Both the position numbers and the translations under genes were made by a program. Shown piece by piece: positions 1 through 6,527 of a stretch of DNA of 10,966 bases. Origin of the DNA: UBA8437 sp963694825 (lineage in GTDB: Bacteria > Planctomycetota > Planctomycetia > Planctomycetales > Planctomycetaceae); assembly GCA_963694825.1 (NCBI GenBank), contig CAVOEV010000161.1:1-10966 (forward strand). The letters run 5' to 3'. Within the stretch, counting starts at the first letter, position 1; each line of letters starts with the position of its first letter. The notes under the pieces were generated by a model that saw only the letters and a list, made by a program, of their open reading frames with translations, was not told where the DNA came from and did no database searches.

Positions 1-127
1 TTCCGATTCCGATTCCGATTCCGAACCCACCACCACCACCACCACCGACCAGCCACCCGCACGCTCACGATTCAACCGCCCGACACGCAACCGCCCGACA
101 CGCACCACCACCACCACCACCACCACT
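1..127 (+). repeat. In-frame microsatellites and a 15-bp tandem duplication inside the EF-hand gene
   Basis: Four kinds of simple repeat lie within 127 bases. A TTCCGA hexamer occurs about four times from base 1 and encodes Ser-Asp; it may continue to the left of the window. Six ACC codons run at 29-46. A perfect 15-bp direct duplication (AACCGCCCGACACGC) sits at 74-88 and 89-103. Seven ACC codons plus ACT run at 104-127. Every unit length is a multiple of three, so slippage would change linker length without breaking the frame. Confidence 0.9.
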
Positions 128-808
128 CTCGACCCCAACCTGGCCTTCAAACGACTCGACCAAAATAACGACGGCAGGCTGGTCGTCGAAGAATTCCCCG
201 AATCGATCCAGAAACGGATCGCCGCGTATCTCAATCAAACCGGCAAGAATGGACTCAGCCGCGATGACTTTGCCAAGTTGTACCGAGCCCGACAGGTGGG
301 AACACCGGCCGAGAAACCCGATCGGAAACCAGTCGAAAAATCGACTCGATCGACTCGTACCACACAACGCGGCCCCGCCATCTTTCGCATCATCGATCTC
401 AACCGCGACGGACGCATCAGCCGAAACGAACTCGCCCAGGCCGCCAAACACTTCGAACAACTCGATGCCAACCGCGACGGACAACTCGACCCCAGAGAAT
501 TCTTCGGAGCCCGCACCGATCGGCCGCAGACGCCAGAACGCTCGGCATCCAAGACAAACAACGACCAGAACAGTGACCGACCCCAGCCAACTCGCCAGCG
601 GCCTGACGCGACCGAAGGCACAAGTCTCTTCGGTCGACTCGATCGGAACGGTGACGGAGCGATCGAGGTGTCCGAGGTCCCCATGCTGCTGCGAGAGCGA
701 CTGAAACGACTCGACACCGACGGCGACGGCAGGATCTCGCCCGACGAGTTCCGTGCCGGGCTGAAAGCCAAAACACAGCAGTTGCGCCAGCGGCCTCGAG
801 ACAAGTAG
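2..808 (+). CDS. Multi-EF-hand calcium-binding protein, 5' end outside the window
   Basis: The frame is open from the left edge to a TAG at 806-808, so the N-terminus, and any signal peptide, is missing. The visible 268 residues begin with a low-complexity stretch: Ser-Asp dipeptides, six Thr, an Asn-Arg-Pro-Thr-Arg unit twice, then eight Thr. Five canonical 12-residue EF-hand loops (D-x-N/D-x-D-G-x-[ILV]-x-x-x-E) follow at 158-193 (DQNNDGRLVVEE), 395-430 (DLNRDGRISRNE), 464-499 (DANRDGQLDPRE), 641-676 (DRNGDGAIEVSE) and 713-748 (DTDGDGRISPDE). A sixth, degenerate loop lies near 230-268 (NQTGKNGLSRDD), one residue short and without the first Asp. The loops therefore form three pairs, with partners about 23-24 residues apart, as in calmodulin-type lobes, joined by Arg/Thr/Gln-rich linkers. 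Calcium binding is the family expectation; partner and location are unknown. Planctomycetes encode many such proteins, often exported. Calling this gene EF-hand is secure; its specific role is not. Confidence 0.9.
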   Translation, partial: SDSDSDSEPTTTTTTDQPPARSRFNRPTRNRPTRTTTTTTTTLDPNLAFKRLDQNNDGRLVVEEFPESIQKRIAAYLNQTGKNGLSRDDFAKLYRARQVGTPAEKPDRKPVEKSTRSTRTTQRGPAIFRIIDLNRDGRISRNELAQAAKHFEQLDANRDGQLDPREFFGARTDRPQTPERSASKTNNDQNSDRPQPTRQRPDATEGTSLFGRLDRNGDGAIEVSEVPMLLRERLKRLDTDGDGRISPDEFRAGLKAKTQQLRQRPRDK

Positions 809-823
809 AGGTTGGATCGGAAA

Positions 824-1483
824 ATGAAGGCAACGCGACGAGATCGACTGGCGTTTTTTCGGCAGGTGCGCGAACACTACCACACGACCGGCGCCATTGC
901 TCCTTCGAGCCGCTTCCTGGCCGCCGCCCAGGCCCGACCGCTGGCACGACTCAAGACTCGGCTGGATCGACCGGTCCGAGTGCTCGAAGTCGGACCGGGA
1001 ACCGGTGCGGTGACTCGTCGGATTGTCGGGCTGCTCGAACCCGACGACACGTTCGACCTCGTCGAAATCAACCCGGCCTTCGCCGAACTGCTCGAGCACA
1101 GATTCACAGACGACCCCGACTTCGCCCGACTCGCCGACTCGGCCCAGGTCCACGCCGTGCCGCTGCAGGAGTTCCAGTCCCAGGCACCCTACGACGTGAT
1201 CATCTCGGGGCTGCCAATGAACAACTTCGCCGCGGAACTCGTCGAAGAACTCTTCGAAGCCTACTTCCGCTTGCTGTCGCCCGACGGCACGCTGTCGTAC
1301 TTCGAATACATGTACATGCGTCCGCTGAGAAAACTGGTCTCCGGGCGTAAGGATCGAATTCGAGTGAACCGGATTGCTGAGATCATGAGTGGTCATTGTC
1401 GAGCCCGTCGGGCGTCGACCAGTTGGGTCTTCATGAATCTCCCACCCGCCTGGGTCCAACACCTCTCGGGGTCGGATTCGTAA
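824..1483 (+). CDS. PmtA-like class I SAM-dependent methyltransferase (probable phospholipid N-methyltransferase)
   Basis: A 219-residue soluble Rossmann methyltransferase. Visible motifs are a lead-in 'TGAIAPSSRFLA' (residues 22-33) typical of the PmtA/phosphatidylethanolamine methyltransferase group, SAM-binding motif I 'VLEVGPGTG' (53-61), the acidic end of strand 2 'LVEIN' (79-83), motif IV 'YDVIISGLPMNNF' (123-135), and a C-terminal 'NLPPAWV'. Related enzymes methylate phosphatidylethanolamine towards phosphatidylcholine using SAM at the membrane; some databases label this group 'rRNA adenine methyltransferase-like' because of shared motifs. I infer the lipid substrate from the 'SGLP' signature; it is not proven. 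I chose the ATG at 824. A TTG at 812 would add four residues. An AGAGG at 807-811 overlaps the EF-hand stop and lies 12 bases before the ATG. The 15-base gap to the EF-hand gene suggests co-transcription. Confidence 0.75.
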   Translation: MKATRRDRLAFFRQVREHYHTTGAIAPSSRFLAAAQARPLARLKTRLDRPVRVLEVGPGTGAVTRRIVGLLEPDDTFDLVEINPAFAELLEHRFTDDPDFARLADSAQVHAVPLQEFQSQAPYDVIISGLPMNNFAAELVEELFEAYFRLLSPDGTLSYFEYMYMRPLRKLVSGRKDRIRVNRIAEIMSGHCRARRASTSWVFMNLPPAWVQHLSGSDS

Positions 1484-1534
1484 CACCCCAACACAGCTTG
1501 CCGCCTCAACCTTTCGCTGCTCTAATCTCGCCCG

Positions 1535-2662
1535 ATGCTTGGATGGCACAAGAACGGCTGGAGTGGCGGTCAGTACAGCCTGTGGCGAGTGCTGCTGGGA
1601 CTGATGCTGCTCACGTTCTCGATCCAGCAACTCGTCCAATCAGTCGACGATATCCGCATCACCATCCTGGCCAGCACGTCCCTGGGCCTGTCGATTCTCG
1701 TACTTGTCGGCTGCTTCGACGGTCCGGCCGCCGCACTCCTGGCAACTCTGACCGCCGGACTGATCCTCGCCGGAGGAGACCTCTCCGCCAGCCTCTGGCC
1801 CCTGGTTGCCAATCTGATCCTCCATGCCATCGCACCACCGGCTCCGTTCGGCTCGTGGATGGCTCGTGGCCGTAACGACCCCGGTGGAGGGTGGCAACTA
1901 CCCGCCTGGCTGCACTCGGGCAGCTGGTTGCTGTTACTGACCGCCACGTTGTCAACTACTCTCGAATCGGGCACTGCGGCGGCGGCAACCTCGGGCGGGA
2001 ACGTCGGCCTGGCAATTCGAGCCGTTGCAGTCATCGCCACGCTGCTGGCTTTCTCGCCTCGCACCCGCTTGCTCGCCTGGTTGATGATCGGCCTGTGCTG
2101 GGCCGGGATCGCCGTCGGAGCAGGTGGCCCGGCGATCTGGTGCCTGCCAAGTGTGCTGCTGCTGTGGCTACTGGCCAGCGACCCGGGCTGGATTCCGCCA
2201 GGCCGACATCGCAACGGGCCAGCCGAATCAGCGGCTGACACGTCTGGCCGGACCTGGCTGTTCTACGATGGGAACTGTGGCCTGTGCCACCGTTGTGTCC
2301 GATTGGTCCTGTCCGAGGACCATCGTGAGGATCCGATCCGGTTGGCTCCGCTTGGAGGCCAGGCGTTCGTCGAGACGATCCAGTCCGATGCTCGGGACTC
2401 GCTGCCCGACAGCATCGTCGTGGTCACTCCCGATGGCCAAGTGCTCTGCCAGTCAGCGGCCGTACTCGAGTTCGCTCGACTGCTGGGTGGATCCTGGCGT
2501 CTGGCCGCGATCGCCGCCCGACTGGTGCCTCGACCGGCAGCCGACCTGGCCTACCAAGTGATCGCCGCGATCCGCCACCGGCTGTTTAACCGGCCGAGTG
2601 AGTCGTGTCCGTTGCTGTCGCCGGAATTGCGTGACCGCTTCGACCTGCGACACGTCGAGTGA
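1535..2662 (+). CDS. Multi-pass membrane protein with C-terminal DCC (DUF393) thiol-disulfide domain
   Basis: 375 residues in two parts. Residues about 15-215 hold seven or eight hydrophobic segments (roughly 17-36, 42-60, 64-80, 84-101, 126-143, 157-173, 178-196, 200-214). The opening 'YSLWRVLLGLMLL' resembles the start of DoxX/HTTM-type membrane domains. A loop at about 104-124 contains 'PFGSWMARGRNDPGGGW'. After a short hydrophilic linker, residues about 239-355 form a DCC/DUF393 domain with its diagnostic 'YDGNCGLC' at 244-251 (Cys248 and Cys251, with a further Cys254), followed by the family's later segments 'SIVVVTPDGQVLCQSAAVLEFARLLGG' (approximate end pieces: SIVVV and LEFARLLGG). The two cysteines form a CxxC redox pair, so thiol-disulfide exchange at the inner membrane is the family-based expectation; the substrate is unknown. 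There is no clear ribosome-binding site before the ATG. It starts 51 bases after the methyltransferase. Confidence 0.8.
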   Translation: MLGWHKNGWSGGQYSLWRVLLGLMLLTFSIQQLVQSVDDIRITILASTSLGLSILVLVGCFDGPAAALLATLTAGLILAGGDLSASLWPLVANLILHAIAPPAPFGSWMARGRNDPGGGWQLPAWLHSGSWLLLLTATLSTTLESGTAAAATSGGNVGLAIRAVAVIATLLAFSPRTRLLAWLMIGLCWAGIAVGAGGPAIWCLPSVLLLWLLASDPGWIPPGRHRNGPAESAADTSGRTWLFYDGNCGLCHRCVRLVLSEDHREDPIRLAPLGGQAFVETIQSDARDSLPDSIVVVTPDGQVLCQSAAVLEFARLLGGSWRLAAIAARLVPRPAADLAYQVIAAIRHRLFNRPSESCPLLSPELRDRFDLRHVE

Positions 2663-2740
2663 ATTTGCCCGTTTGCTCTGCTAGACTGCCTCTTCCCGCC
2701 AATTCGAACTCACCTGTCGCTTCACCTTGGAATCCTCATC

Positions 2741-3658
2741 ATGACAGCTCCTTCGATTATCCCCGGCGAGACTCGCATCGGCTGGATCGGTACCGGCGTG
2801 ATGGGCGGCAGCATGCTCGGACACCTGATCGACGCCGGATTCGACGCCACCGTCTATTCGCGAACACGCGACAAGGCTCAAGCAGTAATCGACAAGGGAG
2901 CCGTGTGGGCCGATTCGCCTCGAGCCGTCGCCGAAGCTTCGGACGTGATCTTTTCAATCGTCGGGTTCCCGGCTGATGTCCGAGAAGTGATGCTCGGTGA
3001 CGATGGAGCACTGGCCGGCTCGAAATCCGGCAACGTGCTCGTCGACATGACCACCAGCGAACCGTCGTTGGCGGTCGAAATCTACGAGGCCGCCGCGGCG
3101 AAAGGCGTCAACAGCGTCGATGCTCCGGTCTCGGGAGGCGACGTCGGAGCCACCAACGGGACACTCTCGATCATGATCGGCGGCGACAAGGACGTCGTTG
3201 ATGCCCTGGAACCCTGCTGGAACGCCATGGGCGGCACCATCGTGCACCAGGGCGAAGCCGGAGCTGGCCAGCACACCAAGATGGTCAATCAGATCCTGAT
3301 CGCCACCAACATGATAGGCGTCTGCGAAGCACTGCTGTACGGCCAGAAGGCCGGACTCGATCTACCCACCGTACTGCAGTCGGTCGGCAGCGGTGCCGCC
3401 GGCAGCTGGTCGCTGTCGAACCTCGGGCCGCGGATCATGGACAACAACTTCGACCCCGGCTTCTTTGTCGAACACTTCATCAAGGACATGAGTATCGCGT
3501 TGTCGGAAGGCAAGTCGCTGGGACTCTCGCTCCCAGGACTCGCACTCTCGCACCAACTCTACCTCGGACTCCAAGCACAGGGACACGGCCGCGATGGCAC
3601 GCACGCCCTCGAATTGTCCCTCGCAGCCGCAAGTGGCGTCGATTGGGAAAACCGCTAG
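2741..3658 (+). CDS. Beta-hydroxyacid dehydrogenase, 3-hydroxyisobutyrate dehydrogenase / tartronate semialdehyde reductase family
   Basis: 305 residues, the usual length for this family of NAD(P)-dependent enzymes that interconvert beta-hydroxyacids and their semialdehydes. The N-terminal Rossmann fold starts at residue 13 with 'GTGVMG' (17-22). The substrate-binding signature 'DAPVSGG' is at 127-133, with the family's 'GT-LSIMIGGD' at 140-149. The catalytic lysine is Lys180 in 'GAGQHTKMVNQ', with Asn184 four residues on; both are intact, so the enzyme should be active. The C-terminal all-helical domain with 'FVEHFIKDMSIAL' contributes to the dimer and the active site. Sequence alone does not separate valine-catabolic 3-hydroxyisobutyrate dehydrogenase from 2-hydroxy-3-oxopropionate reductase or short-chain semialdehyde reductases, so I give no gene symbol. 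Only weak Shine-Dalgarno character (GGA about 10 bases upstream). The dapA gene follows after 98 bases. Confidence 0.85.
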   Translation: MTAPSIIPGETRIGWIGTGVMGGSMLGHLIDAGFDATVYSRTRDKAQAVIDKGAVWADSPRAVAEASDVIFSIVGFPADVREVMLGDDGALAGSKSGNVLVDMTTSEPSLAVEIYEAAAAKGVNSVDAPVSGGDVGATNGTLSIMIGGDKDVVDALEPCWNAMGGTIVHQGEAGAGQHTKMVNQILIATNMIGVCEALLYGQKAGLDLPTVLQSVGSGAAGSWSLSNLGPRIMDNNFDPGFFVEHFIKDMSIALSEGKSLGLSLPGLALSHQLYLGLQAQGHGRDGTHALELSLAAASGVDWENR

Positions 3659-3756
3659 ACATTCCTTTTGGATTCCTGCACAGCGGCCCGGATCACTCGA
3701 AATGGTGACCACCGCACAGCCGGAATCCTGACTAAAACCGCTGGAGACAAAGACTG

Positions 3757-4656
3757 ATGGAGAGCAAAGGCAAGGACTTCTCGGGCCTGACCGTGGCACT
3801 GGTGACCCCCTTTGCCGATGGCGACGTCGATGAAGCGGCCCTGAGAGCTCTGGTCGATTTCCACGTCGAGAGCGGAACCGACTGCGTCAGCCCGGTGGGC
3901 ACGACTGGCGAATGCCCCACGCTGTCCCACGATGAACACGAACTGGTGATCCGTATCGTCTGCGAACAGGCCGCCGGGCGGATCCGGGTCATGGCCGGCA
4001 CGGGCTCCAACAGCACCTCCGAAGCCATTCGGCTCACTCGCTTCGCAGAATCCGTCGGAGCCGACGCCGCACTGCTCGTGGCTCCCTACTACAACAAACC
4101 AACACAAGAGGGCTTCTACCAGCACTACCGAGCGGTCGCCCTGGCCGTCGACCTGCCCATTGTAATCTACAACATCCCCGGACGGACGGCCAAGAACATC
4201 GAGCCCGAAACGATCGCCCGGATCGGAGAACTCGACAACATCGTCGCGGTCAAGGAATCGACCGGCTCGATGGATCAGGCCTCACAGGTCCTGGCACTCT
4301 CGAACCTCACACTGCTCTCGGGCGACGACAGCCTCACCCTGCCATTGCTCGCGATCGGTGCACATGGTGTCGTCTCGGTCGTGGGCAACATCATCCCCGA
4401 TGACGTCAAGGCCATGCTCGTGGCCTTCGAAGACGGAAATATCGCCGATGCCATGGCCTGGCACACACGACTATTTCCACTCTGCCGAGACCTGCTCGGA
4501 CTGTCAACGAATCCGATCCCCATCAAGGCCGCCATGGGACTGCTCGGACGCGACACAGGCGAGGTCCGACTGCCCATGACACCGCTCGGTGACAGCGAAC
4601 TGAGTGACCTCAAGTCCACTCTCCGTACTTACGGGCTGTTGTCCGAGGACGCCTGA
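3757..4656 (+). CDS. dapA: 4-hydroxy-tetrahydrodipicolinate synthase (dihydrodipicolinate synthase)
   Basis: 299 residues, a TIM-barrel aldolase of the DHDPS/NAL family. It condenses pyruvate with aspartate semialdehyde in the first committed step to lysine and meso-diaminopimelate in the cytoplasm. Active-site residues can be read directly and are all offset by five from E. coli DapA: Thr49-Thr50 in 'GTTGE', Tyr112 in 'YYNKPTQEGFYQHY', Tyr138 in 'IYNIPGRT', Arg143, which binds the carboxylate of the second substrate and is the residue that distinguishes true DapA from N-acetylneuraminate lyase, and the Schiff-base Lys166 in 'VAVKEST'. A 'GDDSLTLPLLAIGAHGVVSVVGN' type segment (start GDDS, end SVVGN) follows near residue 195-215. 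The ATG is preceded by TGGAG at 3742-3746, about 10 bases upstream. A GspE-like gene starts 48 bases downstream, probably on the same transcript. The family contains other aldolases, but the residue set favours DapA. Confidence 0.92.
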   Translation: MESKGKDFSGLTVALVTPFADGDVDEAALRALVDFHVESGTDCVSPVGTTGECPTLSHDEHELVIRIVCEQAAGRIRVMAGTGSNSTSEAIRLTRFAESVGADAALLVAPYYNKPTQEGFYQHYRAVALAVDLPIVIYNIPGRTAKNIEPETIARIGELDNIVAVKESTGSMDQASQVLALSNLTLLSGDDSLTLPLLAIGAHGVVSVVGNIIPDDVKAMLVAFEDGNIADAMAWHTRLFPLCRDLLGLSTNPIPIKAAMGLLGRDTGEVRLPMTPLGDSELSDLKSTLRTYGLLSEDA

Positions 4657-4692
4657 CGTGACAGAATCGATGACTCAAACGGTCGAGTGTCC

Positions 4693-4697
4693 GGGAG
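4693..4697 (+). promoter_or_regulatory. Ribosome-binding site that decides the GspE-like start
   Basis: GGGAG at 4693-4697 lies seven bases before a GTG at 4705. The only other in-frame starter is a GTG at 4687, which would place this Shine-Dalgarno inside the gene and has no comparable purine run before it. The stop limiting the frame upstream is at 4654. Confidence 0.55.
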
Positions 4698-4704
4698 ACT
4701 GGCG

Positions 4705-6033
4705 GTGATCTTCAAGTTCGGCAAAAAAGGCGGAAGCGGAGGCCGTCGTAGGCAGGACGACGAGGTGGAAGTCGAACTGATCCGGTTCCAGGGAGCCAGC
4801 AACGGAGTCCCGCTCGACGTCGAAGCCAACCAGAAACTGGTCCGCATCGCCTTTGATCCGGTCAAGGAACTCTTCACCGACGCGGTCACTCGCGGTGCCG
4901 AAACCATCCGGATCGACCCCAAGGGCGAACGAGCCACCATTGGGTTCCTGATCGCCGGAGTCCCCGTGCCCGCCGGCCGGATCCCTCGGCAAAAAGCTCA
5001 CGCCATGACCCAAATGACAAAGCTGCTCGCCGGTCTCAACTCCGCCGAACGCAGTCAGCCTCAGGCTGGTGGCATCAAGGCCTCGCTCGAAGACAGCGAA
5101 TTCGAACTCACCGTGCTCACTCAGCCGATCGCAGGTGGAGTCGAAAGACTGTTGGTTCATATCCGCAACCTCGAAGAAACACTCGATCGACCCGAAGACT
5201 GCGGGATGACGGACGATCTGAAAGCGAAAATCCGTGAAGTAACCGGGTTGCGACAGGGACTGTTCATCGCCTGTGGAGGCTCGCGGACCGGAGTCACCAC
5301 CACACTCTATGCCTGCGTTCGAGGAATCGATGCCTACCTCCGAGATATCCAGACCATCGGTGACACTCAGGACCGCGAACTGATCAACATCACAGCGTTC
5401 GAAACCAATCCCGAACACGACCTGCAGGAATCTCTGAGACGCTGTTTTCGGGTCGAACCCGATGTGATCCTGCTCGACCCGATCGACGACGCCGACGTCG
5501 CCCAAGTCGTCGCCGAGTGCCACGACCAGTGCACGATGATGACCGAAATCAGCGCCCCCGATGCCGCGGCCGGATTGCTGAAATGGTCCGAATGGCTCGG
5601 GAATCCCGAGTTGGCAGCGGCGTCGCTGTGTGGAGTTATCAGCCAGAAACTGATCCGGCGACTCTGCAACGAATGCAAGGAAGCCTACAAGCCGAACCCG
5701 AACCTGCTCAAGAAGATCGGGCTCGACCCCGAAGAAACCCCCGTGTTGTACCGCAAATCTCGACCGAATGTCGAACTGGTCGAGCAGGGCGAAGACATCG
5801 AACCGTGTACAAAATGCAACGACAGCGGGTACCAAGGCCGAGTGGCAATCTATGAACTGATCGAGATGAATGACGCGATTCGGAAACTGGTCGCCTCCGG
5901 TGCCGACCTGGCGAAGCTGCGGGCCGCGGCCAGACAGGAAGACATGCTGACACTGCAAAAGGACGCCATGCGACACGTCGCCGATGGCACCACCTCGCTT
6001 GAAGAACTTCAACGAGTCTTCAAGAACGCCTGA
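4705..6033 (+). CDS. GspE/PilB-family protein with degenerate ATPase motifs (probable pseudo-ATPase)
   Basis: 442 residues from the GTG at 4705 (448 if the GTG at 4687 is used; residue numbers here follow the shorter form). The layout is that of type II secretion / type IV pilus ATPases. An N2-like domain (about 45-160) includes a 'QPQAGGI' that matches the family PQ-x-G-R motif. A RecA-like core follows (about 175-330), and a C-terminal zinc element has CxxC pairs at Cys321/Cys324 and Cys368/Cys371, ending in 'GYQGRVAIYE'. The catalytic motifs are broken. Walker A reads GGSRTGVT (5275-5298), with Val197 where Lys is required. The Walker B 'GEIRD' position reads 'DPIDD' (5476-5490), losing the Glu. 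The histidine box 'STLHTND' reads 'TEISAPD' (from 5542), losing the His. The fold, the zinc cysteines and the end 'GTTSLEELQRVF' are intact, so this is not a decaying gene. ATP hydrolysis looks unlikely; a structural or regulatory role in a pilus/secretion machine is an inference. I recall similar degenerate GspE homologues in planctomycetes but could not check. No other secretion genes are nearby. Confidence 0.82.
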   Translation: MIFKFGKKGGSGGRRRQDDEVEVELIRFQGASNGVPLDVEANQKLVRIAFDPVKELFTDAVTRGAETIRIDPKGERATIGFLIAGVPVPAGRIPRQKAHAMTQMTKLLAGLNSAERSQPQAGGIKASLEDSEFELTVLTQPIAGGVERLLVHIRNLEETLDRPEDCGMTDDLKAKIREVTGLRQGLFIACGGSRTGVTTTLYACVRGIDAYLRDIQTIGDTQDRELINITAFETNPEHDLQESLRRCFRVEPDVILLDPIDDADVAQVVAECHDQCTMMTEISAPDAAAGLLKWSEWLGNPELAAASLCGVISQKLIRRLCNECKEAYKPNPNLLKKIGLDPEETPVLYRKSRPNVELVEQGEDIEPCTKCNDSGYQGRVAIYELIEMNDAIRKLVASGADLAKLRAAARQEDMLTLQKDAMRHVADGTTSLEELQRVFKNA

Positions 6034-6220
6034 ATTGGCCCGCCCGGATGCCGGCTCCTGTTAATTCTTGCCGGTTTTGCCGAAGATTCTGGTTGTAACG
6101 GCCGATCTCTTTAACGGCCCCGTACGGAAAAATGGACGGGACGTTAAACGGTTCATATCCCAACGATGCACAGTCGTTGGAATCGGTTGCTAACAACAGC
6201 AGCCACAATCGAGGCATCTC
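6034..6220 (+). promoter_or_regulatory. Leader/regulatory region upstream of the small lipoprotein
   Basis: 187 bases without a gene, more AT-rich than its surroundings. It holds a weak CCGG-ATG-CCGG mini-hairpin at 6044-6054 just after the GspE-like stop, two direct copies of TAACGGCC at 6096-6103 and 6112-6119 (16 bases apart), a related TTAAACGG at 6144-6151, and a perfect inverted repeat at 6160-6180. GAGG at 6211-6214 is a good ribosome-binding site six bases before the ATG. I could not identify a convincing -35/-10 pair. The repeats look like operator half-sites, but that is inference. Confidence 0.4.
6160..6180 (+). repeat. Perfect 7-bp inverted repeat in the lipoprotein leader
   Basis: CCAACGA at 6160-6166 and TCGTTGG at 6174-6180 are exact reverse complements around a 7-base centre (TGCACAG). 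The repeat ends 40 bases before the lipoprotein ATG. It could be an operator for a dimeric repressor or a short hairpin in the mRNA leader; there is no U-run after it, so a terminator is unlikely. Confidence 0.6.
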
Positions 6221-6454
6221 ATGAAAACTCCCCGCCAACGTCTCGCCAGCGGATTGCTCCTGCTGACCGCTCTCGGAACCACCGCCCTGACTGGTTGCCA
6301 AACCGACGTCGGTGGACAAATCCTGCCTTCAGGTTACTACCTCCGAGATGACGTGCAGTTCCACCCGGCCGGTCCCGAGTTCCTGCTGTACAACACCGAA
6401 CGAGCCTACCAGCAAAGACAGGAAGACCAGGACAGCGGCGACACACAACCCTAA
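6221..6454 (+). CDS. Small lipoprotein of a planctomycete conserved family
   Basis: 77 residues. A basic start (MKTPRQR), a hydrophobic stretch at about residues 8-23 and the lipobox 'LTGC' with Cys26 make a clear type II signal peptide, so the mature protein is a lipid-anchored chain of about 52 residues. The chain contains 'GGQILPSGYYLRDDVQFH' followed by 'PAGPEFLLYNTERAYQQR' (residues about 31-66). From memory, planctomycete genomes carry several tiny lipoproteins with this 'LPS-YYL-DDVQ-FPAGPEF-L-NE' core; I know of no assigned function. The tail is acidic and Gln-rich (QEDQDSGDTQ). The start is supported by GAGG six bases upstream. It is preceded by a repeat-rich leader and followed by the convergent hairpin cluster, so it may be a single-gene transcript. 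The lipoprotein call is strong; the role is unknown. Confidence 0.82.
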   Translation: MKTPRQRLASGLLLLTALGTTALTGCQTDVGGQILPSGYYLRDDVQFHPAGPEFLLYNTERAYQQRQEDQDSGDTQP

Positions 6455-6527
6455 CTCCTTTCACCTCACCAAACACTCCTCCCCCCCACGCTTCTTCGCT
6501 CCGGCAACATGCGATGACTCGGGCGGT

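Noticed and set aside
29..127. CRISPR-like array at the left edge
   Set aside because: The repeats are 3-15 bases, without unique spacers, and lie inside an open reading frame; they are coding microsatellites.
65..1639. 524-codon open frame on the - strand
   Set aside because: It runs antisense across the EF-hand and methyltransferase genes and the start of the DCC gene. Its Gly run is just the reverse of the ACC tracts; no recognisable domain.
3659..3756. Lysine riboswitch before dapA
   Set aside because: The gap is only 98 bases and shows none of the helices or conserved loops of the roughly 170-base lysine riboswitch.
4675..6012. 445-codon open frame on the - strand
   Set aside because: Antisense to the GspE-like gene, whose zinc motifs and PQ-x-G element prove the + frame.
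4705..6033. GspE-like gene as a decaying pseudogene
   Set aside because: There is no frameshift or internal stop, the zinc cysteines and terminal region are conserved, and base composition matches neighbours; loss is confined to the nucleotide motifs.
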